The notes: generated by a model from the letters alone, not told the origin. Shown: positions 1 to 9,019, numbered from the stretch's first letter. The stretch: 64,000 nucleotides of DNA from Desulfosporosinus sp. (GCA_031292055.1 JARLHV010000048.1:32358-96357); one strand, 5' to 3'. Made by a program: numbers and translations.

Positions 1-16
1 ATGTGTCAAGTGTATT

Positions 17-1477
17 TTGGCGAAGACGAGTCAGGTGAATGGAGGTTCATCAGTGGGTGCTCTTGGAGAGGGATTGAGACGTTATCAAAAACAAGGATTT
101 TGCTCTTTCCACACTCCTGGCCATAAAGGTCGACAGGAGTTTTTTAATGACTTAGATTTTCTGGGTTTTGACTTAACCGAGCTTCCGGGACTTGATATGT
201 TTCATGCACCAAGTGGGATAATAGCGAAAGCACAAAAACGGGCAGCTGAGATTTTCGGTGCGGAAGAAACGTTTTTCTTAATTAACGGAGGAACGGTTGG
301 AAATCAAGCGATGTTTCTCACTTTGGAAGATACAGCTTCGAAACGTGTTATTGTAGAGAGAAGTTCTCATCGTTCCGTTATGGCGGCATTGGTCCTAAGC
401 GGTTTGCGGCCAGAATACCTAAGGCCTACTATTCATCCTGATTTTAACCTAGCATTGGGGTTTGACGTGGAGAAGCAAGGGATTCCGTGGCAGGAGGTCG
501 CTGCTTGCCATGTCACGTACCCAAGTTATTATGGGACAGCCTTTAATTTGAACCAGTTATTGGATGAAAGAATGCGTTGGGGGTTTAATACCCCGATTCT
601 TGTTGATCAAGCACATGGGTCGCATTATCTTGGACCTCTATTTCCGCCAAGTGCTTTAAAGCTTGGTGCAGACTTAGTCTTACATAGTTCTCATAAAACA
701 TTAAGTTCCTTAACCCAATCGGCCATGCTGCATGTTCAGGGGTCTCGAGTCTCTCGCACCCGGTTAAGGCAAAGCCTGGAACTTCTGCAATCTTCAAGCC
801 CGAGTTATTTACTTCTGGTCTCGTTAGAACGGGCCGGAGAATTTGCTTTGGATGGAGGACGTTGGGAGTGTCTTCAAGAAGAGGTCGAAAACCTACATCG
901 TCAAGTGGAGAGTAGCTTCCGTATTCTCTCTGCAAAAGATGTCGGAACGTATGGTATCCATACAATTGATTGGTCGAAAATTCTAATCAATACTTTGTCG
1001 TTGGGTATTTCTGCTCCCCGTTGTGTGGAGTACCTTCGCAAAAATTTTGGGATTGAACCGGAGTTATGGGATGAGGAGAATATCCTCTTTATGTTAGGAA
1101 TTGGGAATACGCCGGGGGATATTCAAAGGCTTACCAAAAGTTTAGAAAGTTTAGCGAAGTTCGCTCATTCGGCTAGTCGGGTTGAATCAGAAAAGCGAGT
1201 AAAAAACAAGAGGTTTAGAATTCCTCCGCCGCCTCAGTTAGTACTTTCCCCTCGGAATGCTTTTTTTGCCTCTAAACGCCAAATCCCTCTTAAGGAAAGT
1301 TTAGGGCAGATTGTCGGAGAAACGATCTCCCCTTATCCACCAGGAGTTCCAATCATTGTGATGGGCGAACAAATGACAGGCGAAGTTCTAGGTGCGCTAC
1401 TTACTGCTGGAGAGGGGCGTTGGCAAGGGTGGGATGGTTTTAAAAGCCAAACAATTTGGATTGTCGAGGAGAGATAA
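17..1477 (+). CDS. Orn/Lys/Arg-type PLP-dependent decarboxylase family protein
   Basis: A fold-type I PLP enzyme of the Orn/Lys/Arg decarboxylase major-domain family, about 486 residues, the usual length of the short YaaO/SpeA-like group. Visible are an N-terminal HTPGHKG motif (about 32-38), VDQAHGSH (196-203, an aspartate that would contact the PLP ring) and HSSHKTL (223-229), whose K227 should form the Schiff base. The small C-terminal domain is present. The exact substrate (arginine, lysine or ornithine) cannot be told. The TTG at 17 is the first possible start in the window. The frame stays open to the window edge, so the true start may lie upstream. It is followed after 3 bases by darA, as in the Bacillus yaaO region, but no thymidylate kinase gene lies between them. 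Confidence 0.9.
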   Translation: MAKTSQVNGGSSVGALGEGLRRYQKQGFCSFHTPGHKGRQEFFNDLDFLGFDLTELPGLDMFHAPSGIIAKAQKRAAEIFGAEETFFLINGGTVGNQAMFLTLEDTASKRVIVERSSHRSVMAALVLSGLRPEYLRPTIHPDFNLALGFDVEKQGIPWQEVAACHVTYPSYYGTAFNLNQLLDERMRWGFNTPILVDQAHGSHYLGPLFPPSALKLGADLVLHSSHKTLSSLTQSAMLHVQGSRVSRTRLRQSLELLQSSSPSYLLLVSLERAGEFALDGGRWECLQEEVENLHRQVESSFRILSAKDVGTYGIHTIDWSKILINTLSLGISAPRCVEYLRKNFGIEPELWDEENILFMLGIGNTPGDIQRLTKSLESLAKFAHSASRVESEKRVKNKRFRIPPPPQLVLSPRNAFFASKRQIPLKESLGQIVGETISPYPPGVPIIVMGEQMTGEVLGALLTAGEGRWQGWDGFKSQTIWIVEER

Positions 1478-1480
1478 GGG

Positions 1481-1810
1481 ATGAAGATGGTGATCGCGAT
1501 TGTTCAGGATAAAGATGTCAGTAAACTTCTGGAATGTGTGATTCAAGCAGGGTTGCGAGCCACGCGTTTGGCAAGTTCGGGGGGGTTTCTGCGTTCGGGA
1601 AATACGACGTTGCTCTTTGGGGTCGAAGAGCAACGTTTAGAAAGCCTCCTGGCGATGATCCGCGAGATATGTTATCAACGGGAAGAGATCTTGACACAGG
1701 CCCAGCCTGTTATGGGACCGATAGACACCTATATTCCTTTTCCGATCGAAGTTCCGGTCGGTGGAGCGACACTATTTGTTCTGGATGTTGAACAGTTTAT
1801 TAGGGTGTGA
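1481..1810 (+). CDS. darA: Cyclic-di-AMP receptor DarA/PstA (YaaQ) family, PII-like
   Basis: A 109-residue PII-like trimeric signalling protein. It matches the YaaQ/DarA/PstA family in length, in the N-terminal KMVIAIVQDKD strand, in the glycine-rich LASSGGFLRSGNTT segment (about 31-44) and in the C-terminal GGATLFVLDVEQF. Members bind cyclic di-AMP between subunits; their downstream partner is unknown. It sits 3 bases after the decarboxylase gene and 4 bases before holB, so it is probably cotranscribed. Confidence 0.92.
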   Translation: MKMVIAIVQDKDVSKLLECVIQAGLRATRLASSGGFLRSGNTTLLFGVEEQRLESLLAMIREICYQREEILTQAQPVMGPIDTYIPFPIEVPVGGATLFVLDVEQFIRV

Positions 1811-1814
1811 CGAT

Positions 1815-2693
1815 ATGAATCGACAGTTAGAACTTTTGGAGAAGGCGGCACGTGAAAATCGCTTGGCGCATCTCTTACTCTTTCATGGCGGAAGTGCCCT
1901 GCAACAGAGGGAGGTGGCTCTCCGCTTAGCACAGATTTTAAACTGTAGCCAGCTTACGCCGCAGGGACCGTGCCAAACTTGTTTAGCTTGCCGTAAAATT
2001 ATCAGCGGAAACCATCCAGATGTTTTATGGTTAAAACCGCTTAAAACGACCATCGGGATCGAGCAGGTCCTCGCTTGGCAACCAAAGGTATACCTTAAGC
2101 ATTACGAGGGGAACTATAAAGTTTCGGTCATTGAGCAGGCCGATGCGCTGACGTTACCGGCCGCCAATGCCCTGTTAAAGGTCATTGAAGAACCACCGGA
2201 GCGGACCCTGATTATTTTAAGTGCTGAAAATGCGGAAGGAATTTTACCTACGATCCAGAGTCGGGCTCAGCTTGTTTATTTCCCCAATCTTTCCGAGGCA
2301 ACTTGGCTAACGGGATTGGGAGAGGTGGATCAGCAAGAAGCTGTGCGAGCTTTTCAGTTAAGTGGGAAAAACCAAAATTTAGCAACTGCTATTCTTGAAC
2401 ATGGTGTACAAATAGTGCAAGATTGGGTCGAAAAGTTTCGGACTGCAGTTGATAAAAGAGATTTTCTTAAACTTTTTGCTCTTTTTCCGATCGACAAGAA
2501 TCAAGCCGTTCTTTATTTGCAGGTCATAGCGGTACAGGCGCAAGCAGGGATTCAAAAAGGTATTATTCAGCCCTTTGAGCTTTTGGCAATCGGGAAAGCA
2601 ATTGATGTACTACGACAACAAGTAAATCCGAGACTTGTGATTGAAGTGTTAGCTATAGAATTATTCCAACAAGGAGGGGCCCGCTGTGATTGA
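1815..2693 (+). CDS. holB: DNA polymerase III delta' subunit
   Basis: A clamp-loader subunit (292 residues from the ATG at 1815, chosen because it follows darA directly; a longer frame would start inside darA). Visible are a Cys4 zinc module spread over about residues 37-54, the NALLKVIEEPPERTLIIL sensor region, and IQSRAQ where many relatives have SRC. The place of the Walker A loop reads LLFHGGSALQQ and lacks the GK(T/S) signature, so this subunit is unlikely to bind ATP, as in delta' of some other bacteria. The 3' end overlaps ricT by 8 bases. Confidence 0.92.
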   Translation: MNRQLELLEKAARENRLAHLLLFHGGSALQQREVALRLAQILNCSQLTPQGPCQTCLACRKIISGNHPDVLWLKPLKTTIGIEQVLAWQPKVYLKHYEGNYKVSVIEQADALTLPAANALLKVIEEPPERTLIILSAENAEGILPTIQSRAQLVYFPNLSEATWLTGLGEVDQQEAVRAFQLSGKNQNLATAILEHGVQIVQDWVEKFRTAVDKRDFLKLFALFPIDKNQAVLYLQVIAVQAQAGIQKGIIQPFELLAIGKAIDVLRQQVNPRLVIEVLAIELFQQGGARCD

Positions 2694-3498
2694 GGTTGTA
2701 GGCGTTCGCTTTAAACACGCTGGGAAAATATATTATTTCTCCCCGGGAGACCTTGAACTTGCTGCCTCTGATAAAGTGATTGTTGAAACAGCAAGGGGTA
2801 TTGAATTTGGAGAATTGGTCATCTCCCCGCGTCAAGTTGCTGACGAGGAAGTGGTTTTACCTTTGAAACAGGTCATTCGTAAGGCAACAACAGCGGATGA
2901 ACAGTTCGTCGAACAGAATAGAATCAAAGAAAAAGAAGCCTTCCAAATCTGCTTGAAGAAAATTTCAGAACACCAGTTGCCGATGAAATTGGTTGATGTC
3001 GAATATACCTTCGATGGAAATAAGATTATCTTTTCCTTTACAGCAGAAGGACGAGTTGACTTCAGGGAATTGGTGAAGGACTTAGCAGCAATATTCCGGA
3101 CGCGTATAGAGCTAAGGCAAATTGGGGTGCGCGACGAAGCAAAAATGCTTGGAGGAGTCGGTTCTTGTGGACGAATTCTCTGTTGTACGTCTTTCTTGGG
3201 AGATTTTGAGCCGGTTTCGATCCGAATGGCAAAAGATCAAAAACTTTCGCTGAATCCAACCAAAATTTCCGGAATTTGTGGTCGCCTTATGTGTTGTCTG
3301 AAGTATGAAAATGGTTGTTACAAATCTGAAGATAAAGAGCATTGTGCACGTCATAAGGTTCAAAATGGAGAAATGATGCCAGAGGCTTCGGATGAACAGA
3401 ACCTCCGTGCGGACAGCGCCTTCGCTGCTAAATCCGACGGGAGAGTGCAACGCAATAGGAAAGGGGAAAAGCCCAAAGGAAAGAGTGAGAGAGTATGA
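2686..3498 (+). CDS. ricT: RicT/YaaT, PSP1-domain protein (Fe-S, RNA processing and sporulation)
   Basis: A PSP1-domain protein of 270 residues. RicT works with RicA (YmcA) and RicF (YlbF) in an Fe-S complex that stimulates RNase Y and, in Bacillus, helps Spo0A activation. Eight cysteines cluster at C161, C166, C167, C198, C203, C204, C211 and C220, the pattern expected of the cluster-binding core. The tail after about 225 is charged and probably disordered. The GTG start at 2686 has a strong AAGGAGGGG site at 2671-2679 and overlaps holB; the stop overlaps yabA in ATGA style, so translation is coupled. Confidence 0.93.
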   Translation: MIEVVGVRFKHAGKIYYFSPGDLELAASDKVIVETARGIEFGELVISPRQVADEEVVLPLKQVIRKATTADEQFVEQNRIKEKEAFQICLKKISEHQLPMKLVDVEYTFDGNKIIFSFTAEGRVDFRELVKDLAAIFRTRIELRQIGVRDEAKMLGGVGSCGRILCCTSFLGDFEPVSIRMAKDQKLSLNPTKISGICGRLMCCLKYENGCYKSEDKEHCARHKVQNGEMMPEASDEQNLRADSAFAAKSDGRVQRNRKGEKPKGKSERV

Positions 3499-3800
3499 GT
3501 CAGTTGACCCAAGCCCTTACGGAAGTGGAAGAAAAATTGCGTTCTCTTCTGGAGGAGGTTAACCGTTTAAAACCATATGTTCAAGCTTTGGAAGAAGAAA
3601 ATATCAAGTTAAAACGGGAATGGACCCTTCCTGAAAAGGAAACAGAACGCGTTATAGCCAATGCTGAACACATTCAAGGAGTCGCTCATGATAATCTTGT
3701 CCGCCTGTATCAAGAAGGTTTCCATGTCTGCCATCTGCATTTTGGGCAACCGTTAGAAGGAGATTGCCTGTTTTGTATGGGCTTTTTGAGGAAGGATTAA
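3495..3800 (+). CDS. yabA: Replication initiation control protein YabA
   Basis: A 101-residue protein with an N-terminal coiled coil (about 1-60, heptad-rich with [17 protein letters not shown]) and a C-terminal zinc-binding tail holding CHLHFG and GDCLFC motifs. This is the YabA layout: a tetramer that binds DnaA and DnaN and restrains DnaA cooperativity. The start overlaps the ricT stop (ATGA). Its presence matters for the convergent DnaA boxes at 36444-36464. Confidence 0.92.
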   Translation: MSQLTQALTEVEEKLRSLLEEVNRLKPYVQALEEENIKLKREWTLPEKETERVIANAEHIQGVAHDNLVRLYQEGFHVCHLHFGQPLEGDCLFCMGFLRKD

Positions 3801-3825
3801 TCAGACCAGGCAAGGAGTCGAAGGT

Positions 3826-4680
3826 ATGTTGGCTAAAGGTACGTTGTATGTATGTGCGACGCCGATTGGAAATTTAGGAGATATCACAGTGCGAGTTTTG
3901 GATACGTTACGGGAAGTTGATTTGATTGCAGCTGAAGATACACGGCATTCTCGCAAGCTTATGCAGCATTATCAGATTACGACCCACATGACCAGTTATC
4001 ACGAGCATAATGAAAAGAAGAAATCCCTAGAATTGGTGGAGAAACTTAAGTGCGGTCAAACGATTGCGCTCATTTCTGATGCCGGCTTGCCGGGGATTTC
4101 TGATCCGGGCTGTGAAGTAATACGTCTTTGTCAGACGGAGAATATTCCGGTCGATGTCTTGCCGGGTCCGAATGCGGCACTTACAGCTTTGGTGTTATCG
4201 GGAATGCCTACGGAGCATTTTGCTTTTCATGGGTTCCTGCCGGCTACGACAGGCGCAAGGAAAAAAACCCTTGAGCAATTAGTTATGCTCCCTCAAACAC
4301 AGATCTTTTATGAGGCACCTCATCGCTTGGTTGCAACGTTACAAGGGATCTCAGAGTGCTTTGGAGAACGCGAGGTGGCAGTTGTGCGTGAGCTGACAAA
4401 ATTGCATCAACAAGTGCACAAGGGGACCGTCTTAGAGTTAAAAGCAGCCTTTGAGGTGACAGCACCACGAGGAGAGTGTTGTGTCATTATCGCGCCCTAC
4501 GTGCCTGTGAAACCAGTCGGAGGACCGCAAGAATGGTGCCTAGAGGTTAAAGCAGGAATAAGCCGAGGATTAAGTAAAAAGGATGCCATGAAAGAAGTAG
4601 CCAAGCGTTATGGGGTAAGAAAGCCAGACGTATACCAAGCACTTCTGGAGCTTGATCCACTCGATAGTTTCGAGGGATAA
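3826..4680 (+). CDS. rsmI: 16S rRNA (cytidine-1402-2'-O)-methyltransferase
   Basis: A SAM-dependent tetrapyrrole-methylase-fold enzyme that 2'-O-methylates C1402 of 16S rRNA. Signature stretches are CATPIGNLGDIT (10-21), AEDTRHSRKL, ISDAGLPGISDPG and LPGPNAALTAL. The 284 residues match the family. It lies 25 bases after yabA and is probably the last gene of this unit, because a hairpin and the convergent abrB gene follow. Confidence 0.95.
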   Translation: MLAKGTLYVCATPIGNLGDITVRVLDTLREVDLIAAEDTRHSRKLMQHYQITTHMTSYHEHNEKKKSLELVEKLKCGQTIALISDAGLPGISDPGCEVIRLCQTENIPVDVLPGPNAALTALVLSGMPTEHFAFHGFLPATTGARKKTLEQLVMLPQTQIFYEAPHRLVATLQGISECFGEREVAVVRELTKLHQQVHKGTVLELKAAFEVTAPRGECCVIIAPYVPVKPVGGPQEWCLEVKAGISRGLSKKDAMKEVAKRYGVRKPDVYQALLELDPLDSFEG

Positions 4681-4682
4681 AG

Positions 4683-4707
4683 AAAAAAGAAGGCCTCAAA
4701 GGCCTTC
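4683..4707 (-). terminator. Rho-independent terminator for abrB
   Basis: An 8-bp stem (4689-4696 with 4700-4707) closes a 3-base loop. Read on the - strand it is followed by six T residues (the A run 4683-4688), so it serves abrB. On the + strand after rsmI there is no T run, so any effect there is weaker. Confidence 0.8.
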
Positions 4708-4771
4708 CCAGTTAAATTAAGCGATGGATCTGTCCGTCCAAGGGCTTCTGTCTATGTAATTAGCTTGAGAA

Positions 4772-5047
4772 TTAAACGGCTTTTGATTCAACGTTTCCAG
4801 CCACAGTTTCTCCCATAGCAATTGCACATTCACGGCAGACGTTCTTGCCGTGAAAAAGTTGATTATCGCTTGCATTACCACAAAATACACAAGCAGGCTC
4901 ATACTTTTTAAGAATGATTTTCTCTTGGTCCACATAAATTTCCAGAGCGTCTTTTTCGTCAATACCTAAAGTACGGCGAAGCTCAATCGGCAAAACAATA
5001 CGACCGAGTTCATCTACTTTCCTCACGATTCCAGTTGATTTCATCAT
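4772..5047 (-). CDS. abrB: AbrB-family transition-state regulator with C-terminal cysteine motif
   Basis: The first 53 residues are nearly canonical AbrB: MKSTGIVRKVDELGRIVLP then IELRRTLGIDEKDALEIY, a swapped-hairpin DNA-binding domain. AbrB proteins repress post-exponential genes. The C-terminal half differs from Bacillus AbrB and has CVFC (about 54-57) and CREC (about 72-75), which looks like a small zinc-binding or redox element. Two adjacent ATGs (5047 and 5044) are possible starts. It is transcribed away from metG from a good promoter at 5098-5126. Confidence 0.9.
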   Translation of the reverse strand: MMKSTGIVRKVDELGRIVLPIELRRTLGIDEKDALEIYVDQEKIILKKYEPACVFCGNASDNQLFHGKNVCRECAIAMGETVAGNVESKAV

Positions 5048-5097
5048 TAGATTACCACTCTCCTTTACAACAACATTCGACAGGAAACTACAGACTT

Positions 5098-5126
5098 ATG
5101 ATACCAATCGTTCCATTTAAAGTCAA
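5098..5126 (-). promoter_or_regulatory. Sigma-A promoter of abrB
   Basis: On the - strand TTGACT (5126-5121) and TATCAT (5103-5098) are separated by exactly 17 bp, about 50 bp upstream of the abrB start. Both boxes match the consensus in five of six bases. Confidence 0.75.
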
Positions 5127-5144
5127 CCAATTTTTTTAGTAGTT

Positions 5145-5239
5145 TTGTCTCTGGATACCTTATTTAAGAAATTATTGAGTTCTTACATACTGATTTTTAA
5201 TTGTGGGTATACTTGACAAATCTGAGTTTCCAGAGACAA
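5145..5239. repeat. 11-bp inverted repeat in the abrB-metG divergent region
   Basis: TTGTCTCTGGA (5145-5155) and TCCAGAGACAA (5229-5239) are perfect inverted copies. The right arm lies just after a TTGACA at 5213-5218 and overlaps the candidate metG -10 (GACAAT, 5235-5240, 16-bp spacer). The left arm lies about 20 bp upstream of the abrB -35. The position suggests a shared operator; the bound protein is unknown. Confidence 0.5.
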
Positions 5240-5275
5240 TCAAGACCAACGATATTGAGATAGGAGACGTAAAAG

Positions 5276-7249
5276 GTGAAATATTATATAACTACTCCGA
5301 TTTTCTATCCGAATTCAAGTCCGCATATTGGAACAGCTTATACAACGGTTGCCGCAGATGCGCTTGCTCGTTATCATAGATTACTGGGGGATAACGTTTA
5401 CTTCCTAACTGGTACGGATGAAAATGCCCAGAAAATTGTACGTACCGCGGAAGCACATCATACTGCCCCTGAAATTTATGTTGATGGCGTGGTAGAACGC
5501 TTCAAAAAATTATGGCAAGCCCTGGATATTTCCAATGATGATTTCATTCGGACAACGGAAGAACGTCATCGCAAAGTGGTTCAACAAATCTTTACCAAAC
5601 TGTATGAACAAGGAGATATCTATAAGTCAGAGTATTCAGGCTGGTATTGCACTCCTTGTGAAACGTTTTGGCTGGAAAATAAATTGCTTGAAGGTAAATG
5701 TCCCAATTCGGATTGTGGGCGAGATGTGGAACTGCTAAAGGAAGAAAGCTATTTCTTTCGTCTTTCGAGATATCAAGCTGCTTTGCTTAAACATATAGAA
5801 GAACATCCGGAATTTATCCAACCGATTTCCCGTCGCAATGAAATGCTGCGCTTTATCGAAGGCGGCTTAGAGGATCTCTGTGTTTCGCGCACGACATTTC
5901 AGTGGGGGATTAAAGTGCCCTTTGACCCGAAACATGTTGTGTATGTATGGTTGGATGCCCTGATTAATTATATTTCAGCGCTCGGTTATCCCGAGGAAGA
6001 AAATTATAAGCGGTATTGGCCAGCCGATGTGCATATAATGGGCAAGGACATTGTGCGTTTCCATGCTGTGATTTGGCCGATTATTCTTTTGGCTCTGGAT
6101 ATTCCGCTACCTAAAGTTATTTATGGGCATGGTTGGTATTTGACTAAAGAAGGCGGCAAAATATCTAAATCCCGTGGAAACGTGCAGGATTCTTTCGAGT
6201 TGATTCAAAGATACGGCTCAGACGCCATCCGTTATTTCTTGTTGCACGAGATGCAAGTGGGATCCGATGGCACGTATTCTGAAGATAATGTGGTTGAACG
6301 CATAAATAGTGACTTAGCTAATGATTTGGGGAATTTTATTTCACGGAGTTTGGCAATGGTTGTCAAGTACCGGAAGGGGATTGTTCCTCGTCCTGGTCAA
6401 GACGGTGTACTGGAGCAGGAATTGAAAGAATTGAGTCATGAAATTAAAAATATTGTCGAGAAGAAGTTTGAAGCGTTCGATCTAGCCGGTGCGCTTGAAG
6501 AAATTTGGCGCTTTGTGGCACGTTGCAATAAATATGTCGATGAAACTGCTCCTTGGTCGCTTGCTAAACAAGAAGATCAGCATGAGCGCTTAGACACAGT
6601 TCTCTATACGTTTGTGGAATGTATACGAGTTATGGCAATTTTGACAGCCCCTTTTATGCCAGGATTACCGCCTAGAATTTGTGCGTTGCTTGGCAAAGAT
6701 GAGAGGTTAATTCGCTGGCAAGAAGCAGATCAATGGGGCATATTAGAGCCTGGAACTCAAGTGCACAAAGGCGAACCGCTTTTTCCGAGAATTGATATTT
6801 CTCAATATGTGACAACAGAGGAGACGAAAATAGTGGATCAAGATCAAACCCAAGATCAAACCCAAGCCCAAGCTCAAAACGAAACCAGTGAACCTGTTCC
6901 GGCGCTCGAGTTTGAGCCTATCAAAGAAGAAATCAGCATTGATGAGTTTGCCAAACTGGATTTGCGGGTTGCGAAGATCCTAAGTGCTGAGAAAGTAGCA
7001 AAGACAGATAAACTTATGAAGTTAGAAGTCGAAGTGGCGGGCGCTGTGCGAACGGTTGTTTCAGGTATCGCCAAACACTATGCCCCAGAGGACCTTGTCA
7101 ACCAATATGTTGTCCTGGTTGCCAATTTGAAACCCACCAAGCTGAGGGGAATTACGTCCCAAGGCATGATATTGGCGGCTTCGCAGGGGGACGTGTTGGA
7201 AGTCCTGATGGTCAACAAAGATCTTCCTGGGGGAGCGCGAGTCAAATGA
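5276..7249 (+). CDS. metG: Methionyl-tRNA synthetase with C-terminal tRNA-binding domain
   Basis: Charges tRNA-Met with methionine. Visible are the HIGH-type motif HIGT (17-20), zinc-knuckle cysteines (CTPC and CPNSDC, about 125-148), the KMSKS-type KISKS (295-299) and a C-terminal EMAPII/Trbp111-like domain from about residue 550 (FAKLDLRVAKIL), used for dimerisation and tRNA binding. The two parts are joined by a Gln/Asp-rich linker built from short DNA repeats (about 6838-6880). The GTG start has TAGGAGACG upstream. The stop overlaps the tatD start. No T-box leader is visible. Confidence 0.97.
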   Translation: MKYYITTPIFYPNSSPHIGTAYTTVAADALARYHRLLGDNVYFLTGTDENAQKIVRTAEAHHTAPEIYVDGVVERFKKLWQALDISNDDFIRTTEERHRKVVQQIFTKLYEQGDIYKSEYSGWYCTPCETFWLENKLLEGKCPNSDCGRDVELLKEESYFFRLSRYQAALLKHIEEHPEFIQPISRRNEMLRFIEGGLEDLCVSRTTFQWGIKVPFDPKHVVYVWLDALINYISALGYPEEENYKRYWPADVHIMGKDIVRFHAVIWPIILLALDIPLPKVIYGHGWYLTKEGGKISKSRGNVQDSFELIQRYGSDAIRYFLLHEMQVGSDGTYSEDNVVERINSDLANDLGNFISRSLAMVVKYRKGIVPRPGQDGVLEQELKELSHEIKNIVEKKFEAFDLAGALEEIWRFVARCNKYVDETAPWSLAKQEDQHERLDTVLYTFVECIRVMAILTAPFMPGLPPRICALLGKDERLIRWQEADQWGILEPGTQVHKGEPLFPRIDISQYVTTEETKIVDQDQTQDQTQAQAQNETSEPVPALEFEPIKEEISIDEFAKLDLRVAKILSAEKVAKTDKLMKLEVEVAGAVRTVVSGIAKHYAPEDLVNQYVVLVANLKPTKLRGITSQGMILAASQGDVLEVLMVNKDLPGGARVK

Positions 7250-8013
7250 TTTGGGATACACATGCACACTTAGATGACCTTGTCTATACAGAAGACTTTC
7301 AAGAAGTCGTAGCACGGTTGCTATCGGCCGGGATTTCTCGGGTGACAAATGTAGGGTATGATCTCTCTTCTTCGGAACGATCTGTGAAGTTAGCTCAAGA
7401 CTACGATTTTATCCATGCTGCAATTGGCATACACCCACACAATGCCGAAGAGGCCACCGATGAAACTTGGGCTAAGCTCTTACTGTTGGCGAAACAACCA
7501 AAAGTGTTGGCTTGGGGCGAAATAGGGTTGGACTATTATCGCGATCTGTCTCCGCGCTTAATTCAAAAAGAGGTCTTCGTGCAACAGATCAGCTTAGCGA
7601 ATGAAGCTGGATTACCGATTGTTATCCATAATCGGGATGCTCATCAGGATGTTCTGGAGATTATAAAGGCCCATCCTCCCAAGTACGGTGGTGTCTTCCA
7701 TTGTTATTCTGGATCATGGGAAATGGCGAAGATTGTTTTGAACCTGGGATTTTATCTTTCTTTTGCTGGGCCAGTGACCTATAAAAACGCTCGCCATACA
7801 GTTGAAGTGGCAGCCCAGGCCCCACTGGATCGTATTCTTGTGGAGACAGATTCTCCATATTTAACTCCGGAACCGCGTCGTGGCAAGCGGAATGAACCGC
7901 TGTATGTTCGAGAAGTTGTTAAAAAATTAGCTGAGATTAAAAACTTGTCTTTTGAAGACATTGCTTCTCAAACCATGCGTAATGCAGAAATCATTTTTAG
8001 GCGCGCAGAATAG
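7246..8013 (+). CDS. tatD: TatD-family metal-dependent deoxyribonuclease
   Basis: A TIM-barrel amidohydrolase-like nuclease of 255 residues. Metal ligands are evident in DTHAHLD (3-9), GEIGLDYYRD, the VIHNRDAH strand, FHCYSG and VETDSPYLTP near the C terminus. It overlaps the metG stop by four bases (ATGA), a metG-tatD pairing common in Firmicutes. It is followed at once by a terminator. Confidence 0.95.
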   Translation: MIWDTHAHLDDLVYTEDFQEVVARLLSAGISRVTNVGYDLSSSERSVKLAQDYDFIHAAIGIHPHNAEEATDETWAKLLLLAKQPKVLAWGEIGLDYYRDLSPRLIQKEVFVQQISLANEAGLPIVIHNRDAHQDVLEIIKAHPPKYGGVFHCYSGSWEMAKIVLNLGFYLSFAGPVTYKNARHTVEVAAQAPLDRILVETDSPYLTPEPRRGKRNEPLYVREVVKKLAEIKNLSFEDIASQTMRNAEIIFRRAE

Positions 8014-8040
8014 AACCTTTGCTAAAGGTTCTTTTTTTTA
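8013..8040 (+). terminator. Rho-independent terminator of metG-tatD
   Basis: An 8-bp stem (8013-8020 with 8024-8031), a GCT loop, then a run of T residues (8032-8039). The stem begins on the last base of the tatD stop codon. Confidence 0.9.
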
Positions 8041-8075
8041 TTTTATTTCATAAGGTTTTGTTAAGGAGGGATAAA

Positions 8076-9008
8076 ATGTATTCGCTACCGATTACCACGT
8101 ATTCCGATTATTGGCGTGCAACTAAAGTCTGGAGCTCGTACTTCGGCGGTTTGGCAATATTTGCTGCCAGTACGCAGTATTCAACGCTGAGCGCCCCAGA
8201 TATAACGCAAACGTTGCAACTGCCAATTCAGCTGACTGCACAATCCTCAACTGCTAAAGAATTAAGTTCTCAACTACTCTTGCTTGATTCTAGGCAGAGG
8301 GTATTTAGACAGAGTCCAGTTAGTCGAGGGGTATCCAGCCAAGGTACAGCTAGTCAAGGTATAATCAGTCAAGGTGAAGTGAGTCAAGAAGCAGTGAATC
8401 AAGCTGAAAACAATCAGGGTACAGCCAGTCAGGAAGTATCAAACCCAGAGTTTGGCAATAGGATCACTAGTAGTACCCAAGTGGAAGAAAAAGAAATTCC
8501 GTTTGACACACAATATGTGGAGTCGGATCAACTTCTTCCAGGTATGAGTAAAATACAGGAGGAAGGGGAAAAAGGTATATTACGTCAGGTGGTAAAGACG
8601 TTTGAGGTCGGTGGACAACCTAGTGATCAGCAAGTACAATCCTCCTTTGAGCTTAAACGTCCGAAGAAGAAAGTGGTTATTCAAAACTCCAAACCGGTTG
8701 TAGGGGAAGTTTTCGAATTAGCTAAAATGAAGATTAGTCAAACATTGAAGGTTGAGGCAACAGCTTATACGTATACAGGAAATAAAACAGCTACAGGCAT
8801 CACCGCGCGGGAAGGATTGATTGCAGTTGATCCTAAGGTCATTGCCATGGGAAGCAAGGTTTATGTCGAAGGGTATGGATACGCCATAGCCGCAGATACG
8901 GGTGGAGATATTCGTGGAAATCGAATTGATGTGTTCTATTCAACCCTCCGTAAGTGTCTTGATTGGGGACGAAGGCCTGTGCATATTTATGTATTGCAAT
9001 CCAATTAA
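8076..9008 (+). CDS. Secreted or membrane-anchored 3D-domain protein with 5-residue repeats
   Basis: About 310 residues from the ATG at 8076, which has AAGGAGGG 6 bases upstream; a longer frame would begin inside the preceding terminator. A hydrophobic segment near the N terminus (about 20-40) could be a signal or anchor. Residues 82-121 are eight units of a Ser-Gln-Gly pentapeptide. The C-terminal 80 residues form a 3D domain (ATAYTYTGN, GLIAVDPKVI, AADTGGDIRGNRID) with the three conserved aspartates found in MltA-like and YabE/Rpf-like wall hydrolases. It is related to the C terminus of the next gene, so the two probably share a wall-lytic role. Confidence 0.8.
   Translation: MYSLPITTYSDYWRATKVWSSYFGGLAIFAASTQYSTLSAPDITQTLQLPIQLTAQSSTAKELSSQLLLLDSRQRVFRQSPVSRGVSSQGTASQGIISQGEVSQEAVNQAENNQGTASQEVSNPEFGNRITSSTQVEEKEIPFDTQYVESDQLLPGMSKIQEEGEKGILRQVVKTFEVGGQPSDQQVQSSFELKRPKKKVVIQNSKPVVGEVFELAKMKISQTLKVEATAYTYTGNKTATGITAREGLIAVDPKVIAMGSKVYVEGYGYAIAADTGGDIRGNRIDVFYSTLRKCLDWGRRPVHIYVLQSN
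8319..8438 (+). repeat. Eight tandem 15-bp coding repeats
   Basis: Eight degenerate 15-base units encode VSRGV, SSQGT, ASQGI, ISQGE, VSQEA, VNQAE, NNQGT and ASQEV. They form a polar linker between the N-terminal anchor and the 3D domain and could change in copy number by slippage. Confidence 0.8.
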
Positions 9009-9019
9009 TGGAAAAAACT

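Noticed and set aside
585..965. 126-codon - strand frame in the decarboxylase gene
   Set aside because: Opposite a well-conserved coding region and without any recognisable motif.
5048..5275. T-box riboswitch before metG
   Set aside because: No GGUGGnACCGCG core or specifier stem; the gap is explained by divergent promoters.
6838..6880. Short direct repeats in metG as a mobile element
   Set aside because: They encode a Gln/Asp-rich linker in frame between two domains; slippage is enough to explain them.
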